Assembly (NCBI GenBank): GCA_019639235.1
Contig: JAHBSG010000008.1
Location: 62,001 to 126,000 of the forward strand
Origin: Acidobacteriota bacterium
Lineage (GTDB): Bacteria; Acidobacteriota; Blastocatellia; Pyrinomonadales; Pyrinomonadaceae
Direction: 5' to 3'
DNA length: 64,000 nucleotides
The notes under the pieces were generated by a model that was given only the letters and a program-made list of their open reading frames with translations, was not told the origin of the DNA and did no database searches. Position 1 is the stretch's first letter. The number at the start of each line of letters is the position of its first letter. This document shows, piece after piece, positions 19,490 through 28,700 of the stretch. Both the position numbers and the translations under genes were made by a program.

Positions 19490-20617
19490 ATGATACCCGA
19501 GATACGCTCGCTCTTTGCCGCGACCTCGCACTATGCCTACCTCAATTCTGCCGCCGTTTCACCAATGCCAAGGACGGCGATCGAGGCTGTCAATTGGCAG
19601 CTTAACGACGTTGCTACGCACGGTTCCGAACACTATACCGAATGGGTCAAAACGAAAGGCCGTTGCCGCGAACTTTTGGCCGGGATGCTGAACGTCGGCC
19701 CTGAACACATCGCGTTCATGCGCAATACTTCGGACGGGTTCGCGGCGGTCGCTGCGGGGCTTGAGTGGAAGCAGGGCGACAACATTGTAACGTTCGGCAA
19801 CGAGTTTCCGGCAAATTTTTACCCGTGGCGTCGTGTTCGCGACCGTTTTGGCGTTGAACTGCGCATCTGCCCCGAACGCGACGGACGATATGAGATCGAC
19901 GAACTCATTGACATGATCGACTCGAATACACGGGTCGTCGCCGTTAGTGCGGTTCAGTTCGCCTCCGGGTTTCGTGCCGACCTTGAGCGTATCGGAAAAG
20001 CGGCTCGTGCCGTTGACGCAATATTCGCCGTGGATGTTATCCAAGGCCTTGGGCAAATGGGATTTGACCTTGAGGCGGCCAAGGTCGATGTCGCTGCCGG
20101 TGCGAGCCATAAATGGCTGTGTGCCCCGGAAGGTTGCGGGATTCTTTTCGTATCGGAACGCGCCCGCGAACGAATCGATCCGGTCTTTGTCGGCTGGATC
20201 AGTGTCGAAACCCCGTGGGACTTTGACGACCGCGAGCAACCGTTCAAACCGAACGCCCTCGCCTGGGAAAGCGGAACCGGACCGTCCTCGCTTTTCTATG
20301 GGCTTGAGCACAGTCTGCTACTTCTCAGGCAGTCGGGGCTCGATAACATTCGCCGCTACCTCGCCGAACTTTCGGGTTATCTTTGCGAGCGGCTTGGCGG
20401 AAGCAATTACCGCATTATCAGCTCGCGTGAGCCCTCGGAAGCGTCGGCGATCGTCTGTATTGAGCATCTCGGCGGGCTGCACTGTAATGAAGTGGCTCAA
20501 AGACTTCGCGACGCGGGTGTGATCGTCTCGCCCCGGGGCGACCGGCTTCGGATCGCTCCGCATTTTTACAACAACAAGGAAGACATCGACCGTCTGATCG
20601 ACGCACTGCCGGAGTGA
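19490..20617 (+). CDS. Class V aminotransferase / cysteine desulfurase-like PLP enzyme
   Basis: 375 residues of fold-type I PLP enzyme, class V. The segments LNSAAVSPMP (19-28), RNTSDGFAAVAAGLEW (78-93), AVSAVQFASGFRADLE (151-166) and AVDVIQGLGQ (180-189, where the Asp should bind the pyridine nitrogen) precede the Schiff-base lysine Lys208 in AGASHKWLCAPEG. It lacks the flexible Cys loop that marks true IscS/SufS enzymes in the usual place, so it could be a desulfurase, an isopenicillin-N epimerase-like or a kynureninase-like enzyme; the substrate is not determined. It is divergent from lepB. ATG 19490 is preferred because the frame upstream overlaps lepB. Confidence 0.8.
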   Translation: MIPEIRSLFAATSHYAYLNSAAVSPMPRTAIEAVNWQLNDVATHGSEHYTEWVKTKGRCRELLAGMLNVGPEHIAFMRNTSDGFAAVAAGLEWKQGDNIVTFGNEFPANFYPWRRVRDRFGVELRICPERDGRYEIDELIDMIDSNTRVVAVSAVQFASGFRADLERIGKAARAVDAIFAVDVIQGLGQMGFDLEAAKVDVAAGASHKWLCAPEGCGILFVSERARERIDPVFVGWISVETPWDFDDREQPFKPNALAWESGTGPSSLFYGLEHSLLLLRQSGLDNIRRYLAELSGYLCERLGGSNYRIISSREPSEASAIVCIEHLGGLHCNEVAQRLRDAGVIVSPRGDRLRIAPHFYNNKEDIDRLIDALPE

Positions 20618-20621
20618 TCTT

Positions 20622-21458
20622 CTAATCCAGTTTGATAGGCTCTGAGAGGTCGTCGAGGTTCAGACGTGTAAGCCCTCCCGCATCCGAGAACGCGACCATC
20701 TTCTCGCGCACGCCTTCGCGGTATTTGAAGTAGGTGTATCCGGCGATGCCACCGAACAGAATGGCAACCGCGAAACCCATGAAGATCCACAAGATGATCG
20801 AGTAGATTATGTCCCGCGAGGTCGTGACGAAATACCGCTCGAGGTTCTGTAGCAGAAACGGGCTTTCCCCCAGCCACTGAATGTCTTTCTCGTACTTGAC
20901 CTGGTCGATAAGCCCGACGGCGGCTTCGGCGTCGGGCGTATCGAATACGAAAACGGCGTAGTTGCCAACCCGCCGATAGACCGTCGCCGGCTCGGTCGGG
21001 TTTTGTGCCAAGATCCGCAGAAATTCGACATCGGCCGCAGAGGCGAACTGCGGCGTTGTGTACTCGACTATCAAAAGTCGCCCTTCCGGATAAACCGCAC
21101 TCGCAGCTTCGGTGCCGCCGACGAACTCGATCGCACTATGAACCGGCCGCTCGCCCGCCGCACGCAAAAGCTCTTCCTTCGACGCGATGAAAACGGCACT
21201 TCCCCGAACGGCTTCCCAATTCGGCAGGTGTTTGAGGATCACCGGCACGCCGTCCTTTTCGTCAAATTCCTGAGTGCGAACATTCGGCTGAGGCTGTGCA
21301 GCGGCCGTTCCCGCGATCAAGATGGTAGTAAGCAAGGCGGTAAGCGATCGAACGCAAGTCAACCCGAGCCCGAGCGTTCTTAACCAGCGGAATAAACCGT
21401 AATTGGGATGGGATTTGTATGTGAGCGTCGCCACGGAATATGTATCAAAATCGTTCAA
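20622..21458 (-). CDS. Exported or membrane-anchored protein of unknown function
   Basis: 278 residues, not recognised. A signal peptide-like stretch lies at about 34-49 (SLTALLTTILIAGTAAAQ), then an alpha/beta region of about 160 residues and one strong membrane segment near the C-terminus (about 215-240, IIYSIILWIFMGFAVAILFG), followed by a basic cytoplasmic tail ending DLSEPIKLD. It therefore probably sits in the inner membrane with its main domain outside. The N-terminus before the signal peptide is unusually long, so the true start may be downstream. It converges with the aminotransferase gene, four bases apart. No function is assigned. Confidence 0.65.
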   Translation of the reverse strand: MNDFDTYSVATLTYKSHPNYGLFRWLRTLGLGLTCVRSLTALLTTILIAGTAAAQPQPNVRTQEFDEKDGVPVILKHLPNWEAVRGSAVFIASKEELLRAAGERPVHSAIEFVGGTEAASAVYPEGRLLIVEYTTPQFASAADVEFLRILAQNPTEPATVYRRVGNYAVFVFDTPDAEAAVGLIDQVKYEKDIQWLGESPFLLQNLERYFVTTSRDIIYSIILWIFMGFAVAILFGGIAGYTYFKYREGVREKMVAFSDAGGLTRLNLDDLSEPIKLD

Positions 21459-21611
21459 GAGACAACTATACCATATCGTGCGCAGGGCTACGTAAAGCCG
21501 ACACGAGAACGAATTGAATCCTCTCTATGATGTTCGGCGAAATGAAAGGTATGCCTCGAAAATCCAGTAAAATTAGGAGAAACACGGCCGGTATGGGAAG
21601 GTTTTCGGGGT

Positions 21612-21628
21612 TTGGCACGCTTTTTGAT
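21612..21628 (+). promoter_or_regulatory. Possible sigma-54 (-24/-12) promoter of the ECF sigma gene
   Basis: TTGGCAC (21612-21618), five bases, then TTGAT (21624-21628). The GG of the -24 element and the -12 element have the fixed sigma-54 spacing, but the -12 dinucleotide is GA instead of GC. The expected start is about 17 bases before the ATG at 21656. Confidence 0.3.
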
Positions 21629-21655
21629 TCTTGGGATAGCGGGGGATACACGGAA

Positions 21656-22321
21656 ATGACTACAGAAACCTTGAACTATCCTATCTGGCAGAGCGGCACG
21701 GCGGCCGCGGAGAACGAAACGGCCTCGGCCAAGTACATTTCTCCGCTCGCGGACACGAGCGACTTTGAACTCACTCAAGCGGCAGCGTCCGGTGACATGG
21801 CAGCGTTCGAAGAGATCTATCAGCGGCATCACCGCCGGGTCTATTCGATCTGTCTTCGAATGCTCCAGAATGCTTACGAAGCCGAGGACCTTACGCAGGA
21901 TGTCTTCATCCAGCTCTATCGTAAGATCGGCAGCTTCCGCGGCGACTCGGCGTTCACCACGTGGCTCCACCGGATGACGGTCAATCAGGTCCTGATGCAC
22001 TTCCGTAAACGAAACGTGAAGTACGAGAAGGTCACCGAAGAAGGCGAAACGCCGGACCAGGTGGTCACGGGCACGACCGACCCGGAGCGCATGCAGGTCG
22101 TTGACAAGATCGCCCTCGAGCACGCCATCGAGCAACTTCCGGACGGCTACAAGAACGTCTTCTTGCTCCACGACGTCGAAGGCTTCGAACACGAAGAGGT
22201 CGCACGCATCCTCGGATGCTCGGTCGGCACATCGAAGTCGCAGCTCCACAAAGCTCGGCTCAAGCTTCGCAAGCTTTTGCAGAAGAAGGCCAACCCGCGT
22301 CTCGTCGGTGTGAATATCTAA
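21656..22321 (+). CDS. RNA polymerase ECF sigma factor (RpoE-like)
   Basis: 221 residues. After a 40-residue N-terminal extension comes region 2 ([49 protein letters not shown]) and region 4 ([19 protein letters not shown], then [20 protein letters not shown]) as its helix-turn-helix. It directs RNA polymerase to stress or envelope promoters. No anti-sigma gene is adjacent, which is unusual for RpoE-like factors; upstream is the unknown membrane protein on the other strand. The ATG at 21656 is chosen because the candidate promoter and ACGGAA lie immediately before it; the open frame extends to 21527. A terminator follows. Confidence 0.9.
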   Translation: MTTETLNYPIWQSGTAAAENETASAKYISPLADTSDFELTQAAASGDMAAFEEIYQRHHRRVYSICLRMLQNAYEAEDLTQDVFIQLYRKIGSFRGDSAFTTWLHRMTVNQVLMHFRKRNVKYEKVTEEGETPDQVVTGTTDPERMQVVDKIALEHAIEQLPDGYKNVFLLHDVEGFEHEEVARILGCSVGTSKSQLHKARLKLRKLLQKKANPRLVGVNI

Positions 22322-22357
22322 GTTTGATTTGCGTCTCCTGTCTTCTGAGAACGCAGG

Positions 22358-22392
22358 GCTCGCCGAAAGCGGCGGGCCTTTTCTATTTTTCC
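22358..22392 (+). terminator. Rho-independent terminator after the ECF sigma gene
   Basis: Stem GGCTCGCCG (22358-22366) and CGGCGGGCC (22371-22379), AAAG loop, one wobble pair, followed by TTTTCTATTTTT. Confidence 0.85.
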
Positions 22393-22477
22393 CTGCCGCA
22401 TTTTTCGCACCGGCAGATAGGTGGTATATTTCTCGCATTCCCGAGAATCGTACTTCCCGTTCAATCAAAGTGCATTT

Positions 22478-24631
22478 ATGAAGACCTTCATCCTTCTTTT
22501 CGCTACGCTCTTGTTCACCGCCTTTTCGTCGCCCGTCGCCGTGCCACCGGATGACGAACCTTGGCAGCGGGTCGAGGTGGTCCGAACCGATAAAGGCGTC
22601 CCGCACATCCGTGCGAAGGATCTCTATGCGGCCGGCTACGCGCTCGCCTGGCTGCAATCCGAGGACCACGGCAGCCAGACCGGAATGCGGCTGCTGGCGG
22701 CGAGCGGTAGATGGGCGTCGGTCGCGGGATATGAACGGATGGATTCCGACTTCGCGATACGCCGGCTGCGGGTGAAGGCCGAGCCAAAGTACGGTTCGCT
22801 CTCGAAGGACGTCCGCGATGTTTACGACGGCTTTGCCGCAGGAGTCAACCGATTCATAAAGCTTCATCCAGGCGAGTTCCCCGAGGGAATGCCGAGCGAC
22901 TTCACGGGCTTCGACGTGCTCTCGACCGAGCTCGCACAGCCCTCGGCACAGAAGATCCGCAACTTTCTCAATCAGCGTTCCGGCCGGAGCGAGGAGGATC
23001 CGACGACCATGGAAGAAGAAGGCAAAGGGCCGGATGATGGTTCGAACGCCTGGGCTCTCGCCCCGAGCCGAACGAAGTCCGGCAAAGCGATCCTGCTCCG
23101 CAACCCACATCTCCGCTGGTCGGCCGGCTACTACGAAGCACATATGACCGTGCCCGGTGTGCTCGATTTTTACGGCGACTTTCGGATCGGCGGCCCGTTC
23201 GGAGTTATCGGCGGCTTTAACCGCTACCTCGGGTTCTCGACGACCAACAACTCGCAGGACCTCGATGAGATCTATGCCCTCGACGCCGACCCGGCCAAGC
23301 CCGATCACTACATCTTCGACGGTTCCTCGGTGCCGCTCATACGCGAATTGGTGACGGTTCCCTTTCGCAATGGCGATGCTCTTTCGACAGAAACCCGCGA
23401 GTTCTGGTCCACGCCGCTCGGGCCGGTGATCAAGCGGGCTGAAGGCAAGATCTATGTTTTCAAATACGCCGGTGAGGGCGATGTCCGCGGTGGCGAGCAG
23501 TTCCTGCGGATGATGCGTGCCCGGTCGCTTGACGAGTGGAAGGACGCGATGAAGATGCGTGCCCGCACCACCTCGAACTTCACATACGCCGACCGCGACG
23601 GCAACATCTTTTATCTCTGGAATGCCGCATTGCCGCGGCTGCCGCATCCGCCGGTCGATGAGCTTACGGCCGTGCCGGCCAAAGGGATCAAGGACGTCTG
23701 GACCGAGTTTGTTCCGTTCGAGTCGCTGCCGCAGGTGCTCAATCCGCCGGGCGGCTATGTTCGCAACGAGAACAGCTCGCACCATTACACCAACGTTCGA
23801 ACTCCGATCGCGACCGCGAATGCCTTCCCGAACTTTGAGGAGCCGCGGCTCTCGCTCCGCAGCCAGCTCGGGCTTCAGCTCGTTGGCGGCGATGAGAAGT
23901 TCAGCCTTGAGGATATCTGGAAGCTCAAGCATAGCTACCGAGCACTGCTTGCCGATCGCGTGAAGCCCGACCTCATCGCGGCTGTGCGGGCCGCAAAGCC
24001 CGAGGGTGATGTTGCCGCGGCGACGGAACTGCTCGGGAAATGGGACAACACCACTTCGCCCGAGAGCCGCGGCTCGGTGCTCTTTCAGGAATGGTGGCGG
24101 CACTACTCGGGGCTTCGCGAAGGCCGCGGCCAAGCGCTGCCGGATGCCGAACGTTATGCAAAGCCTTGGAGCACTGAAGACCCGCTGAACACGCCTCGCG
24201 GGCTTGCCGACACGAAGCGAGCGGCCGAGTCGTTCGCCTGGGCTGTCGCGGAAACGAAGAAGCGACATGGCAGCTTTGACGTCGCCTGGGGCGAGGTTCA
24301 CCGCGTCCGCCGCGGCTCGGTTGACGTGCCGGTCGGCGGCTGCGGCAACGACCTCGGGTGCTTTCGGATAATGACCTTCGAGCGTGCCGCCGATGGCAAA
24401 ATGGCCGCGATCGGCGGCGACTGCTGGGTGCTCGCGGTCGAGTTCGGCGATGTGCCGCGGGCCTATTCCGTGCTCGCCTATGGCCAAAGCAACCGGCCCG
24501 ACTCGCCCTACCACGCCGACCAGGCCGCGATGTTCGCCGCTGGCGAAGCAAAACGCGTCGCCTTTACTAAGGCCGACGTCGATAAGCAGGCGATCAAGCG
24601 ATACCGCCCCGGCGAAAAGGCCGTTCGGTAA
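22478..24631 (+). CDS. Penicillin acylase family protein (Ntn hydrolase)
   Basis: 717 residues. A signal peptide (about 1-21, FILLFATLLFTAFSSPVA) targets it to the periplasm. The A-chain region (RVEVVRTDKGVPHIRAKD, YALAWLQSEDHGSQ) is followed by a linker and the autoprocessing site DDG-SNAWALAP, where Ser189 would become the new N-terminal nucleophile. Downstream, GKAILLRNPHL and FGVIGGFNRYLGFSTTN fit the B chain. The family cleaves amide bonds of acylated compounds (penicillins, acyl-homoserine lactones, aculeacin); the substrate here is unknown. ATG 22478 fits the signal peptide. The gene is alone between the sigma-factor terminator and repeat copy B. Confidence 0.88.
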   Translation: MKTFILLFATLLFTAFSSPVAVPPDDEPWQRVEVVRTDKGVPHIRAKDLYAAGYALAWLQSEDHGSQTGMRLLAASGRWASVAGYERMDSDFAIRRLRVKAEPKYGSLSKDVRDVYDGFAAGVNRFIKLHPGEFPEGMPSDFTGFDVLSTELAQPSAQKIRNFLNQRSGRSEEDPTTMEEEGKGPDDGSNAWALAPSRTKSGKAILLRNPHLRWSAGYYEAHMTVPGVLDFYGDFRIGGPFGVIGGFNRYLGFSTTNNSQDLDEIYALDADPAKPDHYIFDGSSVPLIRELVTVPFRNGDALSTETREFWSTPLGPVIKRAEGKIYVFKYAGEGDVRGGEQFLRMMRARSLDEWKDAMKMRARTTSNFTYADRDGNIFYLWNAALPRLPHPPVDELTAVPAKGIKDVWTEFVPFESLPQVLNPPGGYVRNENSSHHYTNVRTPIATANAFPNFEEPRLSLRSQLGLQLVGGDEKFSLEDIWKLKHSYRALLADRVKPDLIAAVRAAKPEGDVAAATELLGKWDNTTSPESRGSVLFQEWWRHYSGLREGRGQALPDAERYAKPWSTEDPLNTPRGLADTKRAAESFAWAVAETKKRHGSFDVAWGEVHRVRRGSVDVPVGGCGNDLGCFRIMTFERAADGKMAAIGGDCWVLAVEFGDVPRAYSVLAYGQSNRPDSPYHADQAAMFAAGEAKRVAFTKADVDKQAIKRYRPGEKAVR

Positions 24632-24683
24632 CTCCAAGGCGGATAGCTCGCTTGTTTCATTTTTTGCTAAGCGTATATGCATC

Positions 24684-24746
24684 TGAAACGGTTGAAACGG
24701 ATGAAACAGATGAAACACCTGAAACACTTGAAACGCCTGAAACGCG
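24684..24746 (-). repeat. Nonamer array, seven units
   Basis: Seven TGAAAC cores (plus strand) start at 24684, 24693, 24702, 24711, 24720, 24729 and 24738, an exact 9-bp period with three variable bases between them. Confidence 0.85.
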
Positions 24747-25000
24747 ATTGAGTTTTGAGTCCCGGCTTCTGAGAATTCCGGATTCCGAATGCTCCCCTCC
24801 TTGATAAGGAGGGGTGGACGCCGCCTCGGCGGACGGGGTGGTAGAAAGTTCTGAGTCCCGGCTTTAGCCGGCTGTTTGAATTCCAGATTCCAGATTGGGA
24901 ATGTCGCTTTGGTTGATAAGCCCTTGCTGACGCGCGGGCCTCCGACACGGCATTCCGCATTTCTTGGTGTTCTGTTTTTTTTCGGGCATCGCGCGTTCGC

Positions 25001-25117
25001 GGAAACACCGCGAACATCGGAAACATCGCGAACAACGGAAACATTGGAAACATCGCGAACAACGGAAACATCGCGAACAGATAGGACGAATGGGACATCT
25101 GGGACAAATGGAACAAG
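25001..25117 (-). repeat. Nonamer array, thirteen units
   Basis: Thirteen 9-bp units in unbroken phase. On the plus strand GGAAAC and GCGAAC cores partly alternate, and the last four units switch to TAGGAC, TGGGAC (twice) and TGGAAC. The array joins the 93-bp core directly. Confidence 0.85.
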
Positions 25118-25251
25118 CGGCCGGGCCCGGAAATTTGTGATGTAGGATTTGGGACTTTGGATCTGCATCTTCGCATTGTCAATTGTTAATTGGACCATCG
25201 TAAATTGGTTAGAAATGTAGATAGGGTTTTGGTCTTGGTTCTCGGTCTCCG

Positions 25252-25290
25252 GCTAACAGCTAAGGGCTAATGGCTTAGAGCTAATCGCTA
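25252..25290 (-). repeat. Heptamer array GCTAANN
   Basis: Five full 7-bp units (GCTAACA, GCTAAGG, GCTAATG, GCTTAGA, GCTAATC) plus a partial GCTA. It takes the same place as the TTAGTAA-type heptamers of copy A (14752-14783) but with a different unit sequence. Confidence 0.75.
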
Positions 25291-25382
25291 CAAATATCCG
25301 ACCTCTGCGATCCCTGCGGCCTCCGCGTTTAATGATCGCTTTCAAACAAGGCCGCAAAGTCCCCGCAAGGGTTTTCCTTCTA

Positions 25383-25410
25383 TTCACTATTCACTATTCA
25401 CCATTCACTC
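25383..25410 (-). repeat. Heptamer array TTCACTA
   Basis: Four 7-bp units (TTCACTA twice, TTCACCA, TTCACTC). It corresponds in position to the AATCGTG heptamers at 14591-14616 in copy A. Confidence 0.7.
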
Positions 25411-25726
25411 CTCTCCTGCCGTCCATTTTCGTAGGCCTTTGACCAAAAGTGAATGGCGATCCGTGAGATATGGAAGATATGGATGAAATGGAAGTTCTGG
25501 ATAGTTGCGAAAGTTCCGGAGTACAGAGTGCGGGCTTCAGCCCGTCGTTTTGAGTCCCGGACTTTGTATCCCGCGGCTCCTGCGAGAAACGTCAGAACCG
25601 CGAGCGATAGCGACCGGGTTCTTTCGGCGGGGCTGCCGTTTGTTGTTTCGTCACCGAGCGTCGGGTTTCAACCCACGGTAACCTGTTGTAAAATCACCCG
25701 CATCGCGTAAGCTACGGTCGAAAACA

Positions 25727-28700
25727 ATGAATTCCCTTCAAACTTACCTTTCACAAATGAGCCTGATCCGCCGATCAGCGGCAGGCGTTAAGGAGACATC
25801 ATATTACGGCACCCTCGAAGCTCTTTTCAATGAAACGGGCAAATCACTAAAACCAAAAGTTCGTTGCGTGATCAATCTCGCGAATAAAGGTGCGGGAATT
25901 CCCGATGGCGGTTTGTTCACGCCGAACCAATTTCAGAGAAGCTCGACCGACCTGATCGAAGGCCAGTTACCCGAGCGAGGGGCGATCGAGATAAAGGGTA
26001 CGTCCGACAACGTCGAATTTATCAGTGACAGCAAACAAGTAGCCAAATATTTGAGCACCTACCGCCAGGTTTTGGTCACAAATTATCGTGACTTTCTTCT
26101 CATCGTTCTTGACGAAAACAATGAGCCAAGAAAACTTGAAAGATTCAGTATCGCCGAGGACGAGGCCGGTTTTTGGAACAAGGCCGATAACATCTCATCG
26201 GTTACCGAAACCGAAAATGAACGCTTTGTTGAATTTCTGAAGCGAGTGATGCTTCATCGTGCTCCTGTCGCAAAGCCCGAGGATGTCGCATGGTTTCTTG
26301 CTTCGTATGCGCGTGATGCGAAGGCACGTGTTGAGGAAGCAGAACTTTCGGCGCTCGAAACCATTCGGAAGGCGCTCGAGGAATCGCTCGGCATCAAGTT
26401 CGACGGCGAAAAAGGAGAGCATTTTTTTCGTTCGACGCTGGTTCAGACCCTGTTCTACGGCATTTTTTCAGCTTGGGTCTTGTGGCACAAACGCAAACCT
26501 AATTCTTCCGATAAGTTTCGTTGGAAAACCGCGGTTTGGGAATTGCGAGTGCCGATGATCTCTGTGCTTTTCGAACAGATAGCGACGCCGTCAAATCTTA
26601 AAAATCTCAATATCGTGGAGGTTCTGGATTGGACCGAAGACGTTCTCAACCGCGTCGTTCGCGAAGAGTTTTTCGCTCGTTTCGCAGAGGACCACGCCGT
26701 CCAGTATTTTTACGAACCGTTCCTGCAGGCGTTCGACCCTGAGCTTCGCAAGGAGCTTGGCGTCTGGTACACGCCGGAAGAGATCGTCCGCTACATGGTC
26801 GAGCGGGTCGATCGCGTTCTTCGAACGGAGCTGAACTTGCCCGATGGCCTCGCCGACGAGAGCGTCTATGTCCTCGACCCGGCTTGCGGAACCGGAGCGT
26901 ATCTGGTTGAGGTATTGAAGCGTATAAACAGGACGCTTGAGGAGAAGGGCGAGGAGAATACTCGCGGAATGAAACTAAAGAAGGCCGTGATGTCTCGCGT
27001 CTTTGGCTTCGAAATATTGCCCGCTCCGTTCGTCGTCTCCCACCTACAGATCGGGCTGCTTTTAGAACAGCTCGGCGTAGGTTTCGCCGACAACAAAAAT
27101 GAACGTGCCGGTGTCTATCTCACAAATTCGCTAACGGGCTGGGAAGAAGAAACGCGTGAAGAGAGCGGGAAACCGGTGGATTTCAAGAAATACAGGTCGG
27201 TCGCTTTGCCCGCCTTAGATGACGAACATAGGCTTTCGTCTGACGTCAAAACGAAAAGGCCATTACTCGTTATCATTGGCAATCCTCCCTACAACGCTTT
27301 CGCGGGAGTCAGCGGGAAAGAAGAACAAGGTCTAGTCGATCCCTACAAATGGGGGCTAATCGATAGGTGGGGAATCAAAAAGTTTAACTTGGACGATCTT
27401 TATATTCGATTCTTCCGCCTAGCAGAAAGAAAGATCGCTGAATTCACGGGGAAGGGGATCGTCTGCTTTGTCTCAAATTATTCGTGGACTAGTGAACCGT
27501 CCTATGTGGTGATGCGAGAAAAGATGCTTCTTGAGTTCGACAAAATTTGGATCGAGAATATGCACGGCAATCGCAAGATCACCGAGTACGCACCAGACGG
27601 TAAGACGAGCGAATCGATCTTTGCGATTCAGGGTTTTTCACCGGGGATTCAGCAGGGAGTCACGATTTCTACATTGGTTCGAAAGGCTGACCATACGGAC
27701 GATGGAAGATTTGCCGCGGTCTTTTATCGAGATGACCTAAACGAAGCCAGTGCAGCGGAGCGACGAGAACATTTGCTCGCAACCCTAGAGGAAGCGGATT
27801 TCCAGTCAAACTACGACGAGGCAATTTCTACGGCAACTAATCGTTTCACACTGCGACCTAGCGATGTTTCTGATGCATATCAGTCGTGGCCGAAGGTGAA
27901 TGAATTGTCAGAGGTTAATTCAAACGGCTTGATGGAGAAACGCGGCGGTGCCTTGATCGACATTGACCGCGATGATCTTGAAAAACGGTTGAAGTTGTAT
28001 TTCGACAAAAGCGTTCCGTGGGAAGAATTACATCGATTGAAAACTGGTCTGACAAAGGATATGGCTCGGTTCGATGCGAAGAAAGCGCGCGAAAAATTGA
28101 TTTCCAATTCAAGTTTTCAAGCAGAGAGAGTCTTGCCTTATTCGATTCGGCCATTTGAAAATCGGTGGTGCTACTTCTCAGAGATTCGACCACTTTGGAA
28201 TGAGCCTCGACCGACACTTTGGCAGCACTTTGGCGAGGAAAATCTATTCTTGGTAACAAGACCTGGCGGTGTAGCCAATCCAGAAGGCGAGCCATTCTAC
28301 TTCACCAGCTTGCTTGGTGATAATGATTCCTTGAGAGGACATGCTTACTATTTTCCGTTCCGGCTACGGGCGCACGACACTAAATCTAAAGATAAATATC
28401 AGGACAATCTCTTCGGTAAAGCGGAAAAGCTAACTACCGCAAATCTTTCCGAATCGGCACGAACTTATTTACAAAGTCTTGAGTTTTCCAACATCGATAC
28501 GGATACCGAAACCGCATCTCTAATTTGGTTTCACGCTTTAGCAATAGGTTATTCGCCCGAATATTTAACAGAGAACGCAGATGGTATTCGTCAGGACTTC
28601 CCGCGCATTCCATTACCGGCAAACCGCGATGACCTCATCGCATCGGCGGAACTCGGGCGGCGGGTTGCCGCTTTGCTTGATACGGAAAAGCCGGTTGAGG

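Larger units (their letters stand above)
24653..25566 (-). repeat. Composite phased-repeat element, copy B (inverted)
   Basis: This occupies most of the 1095 bases between the acylase and the RM gene and holds no gene I can support. Read on the minus strand it repeats the module order of copy A: 9-bp array (25462-25515), 7-bp TTCACTA array (25383-25410), GCGGCCTCCGCG motif (25303-25330), 7-bp GCTAANN array (25252-25290), the 93-bp core (25118-25210), 9-bp arrays (25001-25117 and 24684-24746) and the end GCAAAAAATGAAACA. Between its two final arrays is an extra 250 bases not in copy A, with GAGTCCCGG words at 24757 and 24853 (a third at 25552) and a perfect hairpin CCCCTCCTT-GAT-AAGGAGGGG (24794-24814). 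25567-25726 has no further structure I can name. Confidence 0.85.

Noticed and set aside
14951..25117. CRISPR arrays in the phased repeats
   Set aside because: Units are 9 bp with three variable bases; there are no 25-37 bp repeats, no spacers and no cas genes.
21488..25198. Minus-strand open frame of 1236 codons opposite the sigma factor, acylase and repeat
   Set aside because: Its sequence is low-complexity and shifts between Arg/Pro/His-rich parts; it is the antisense shadow of well-supported genes and of the 9-bp arrays.
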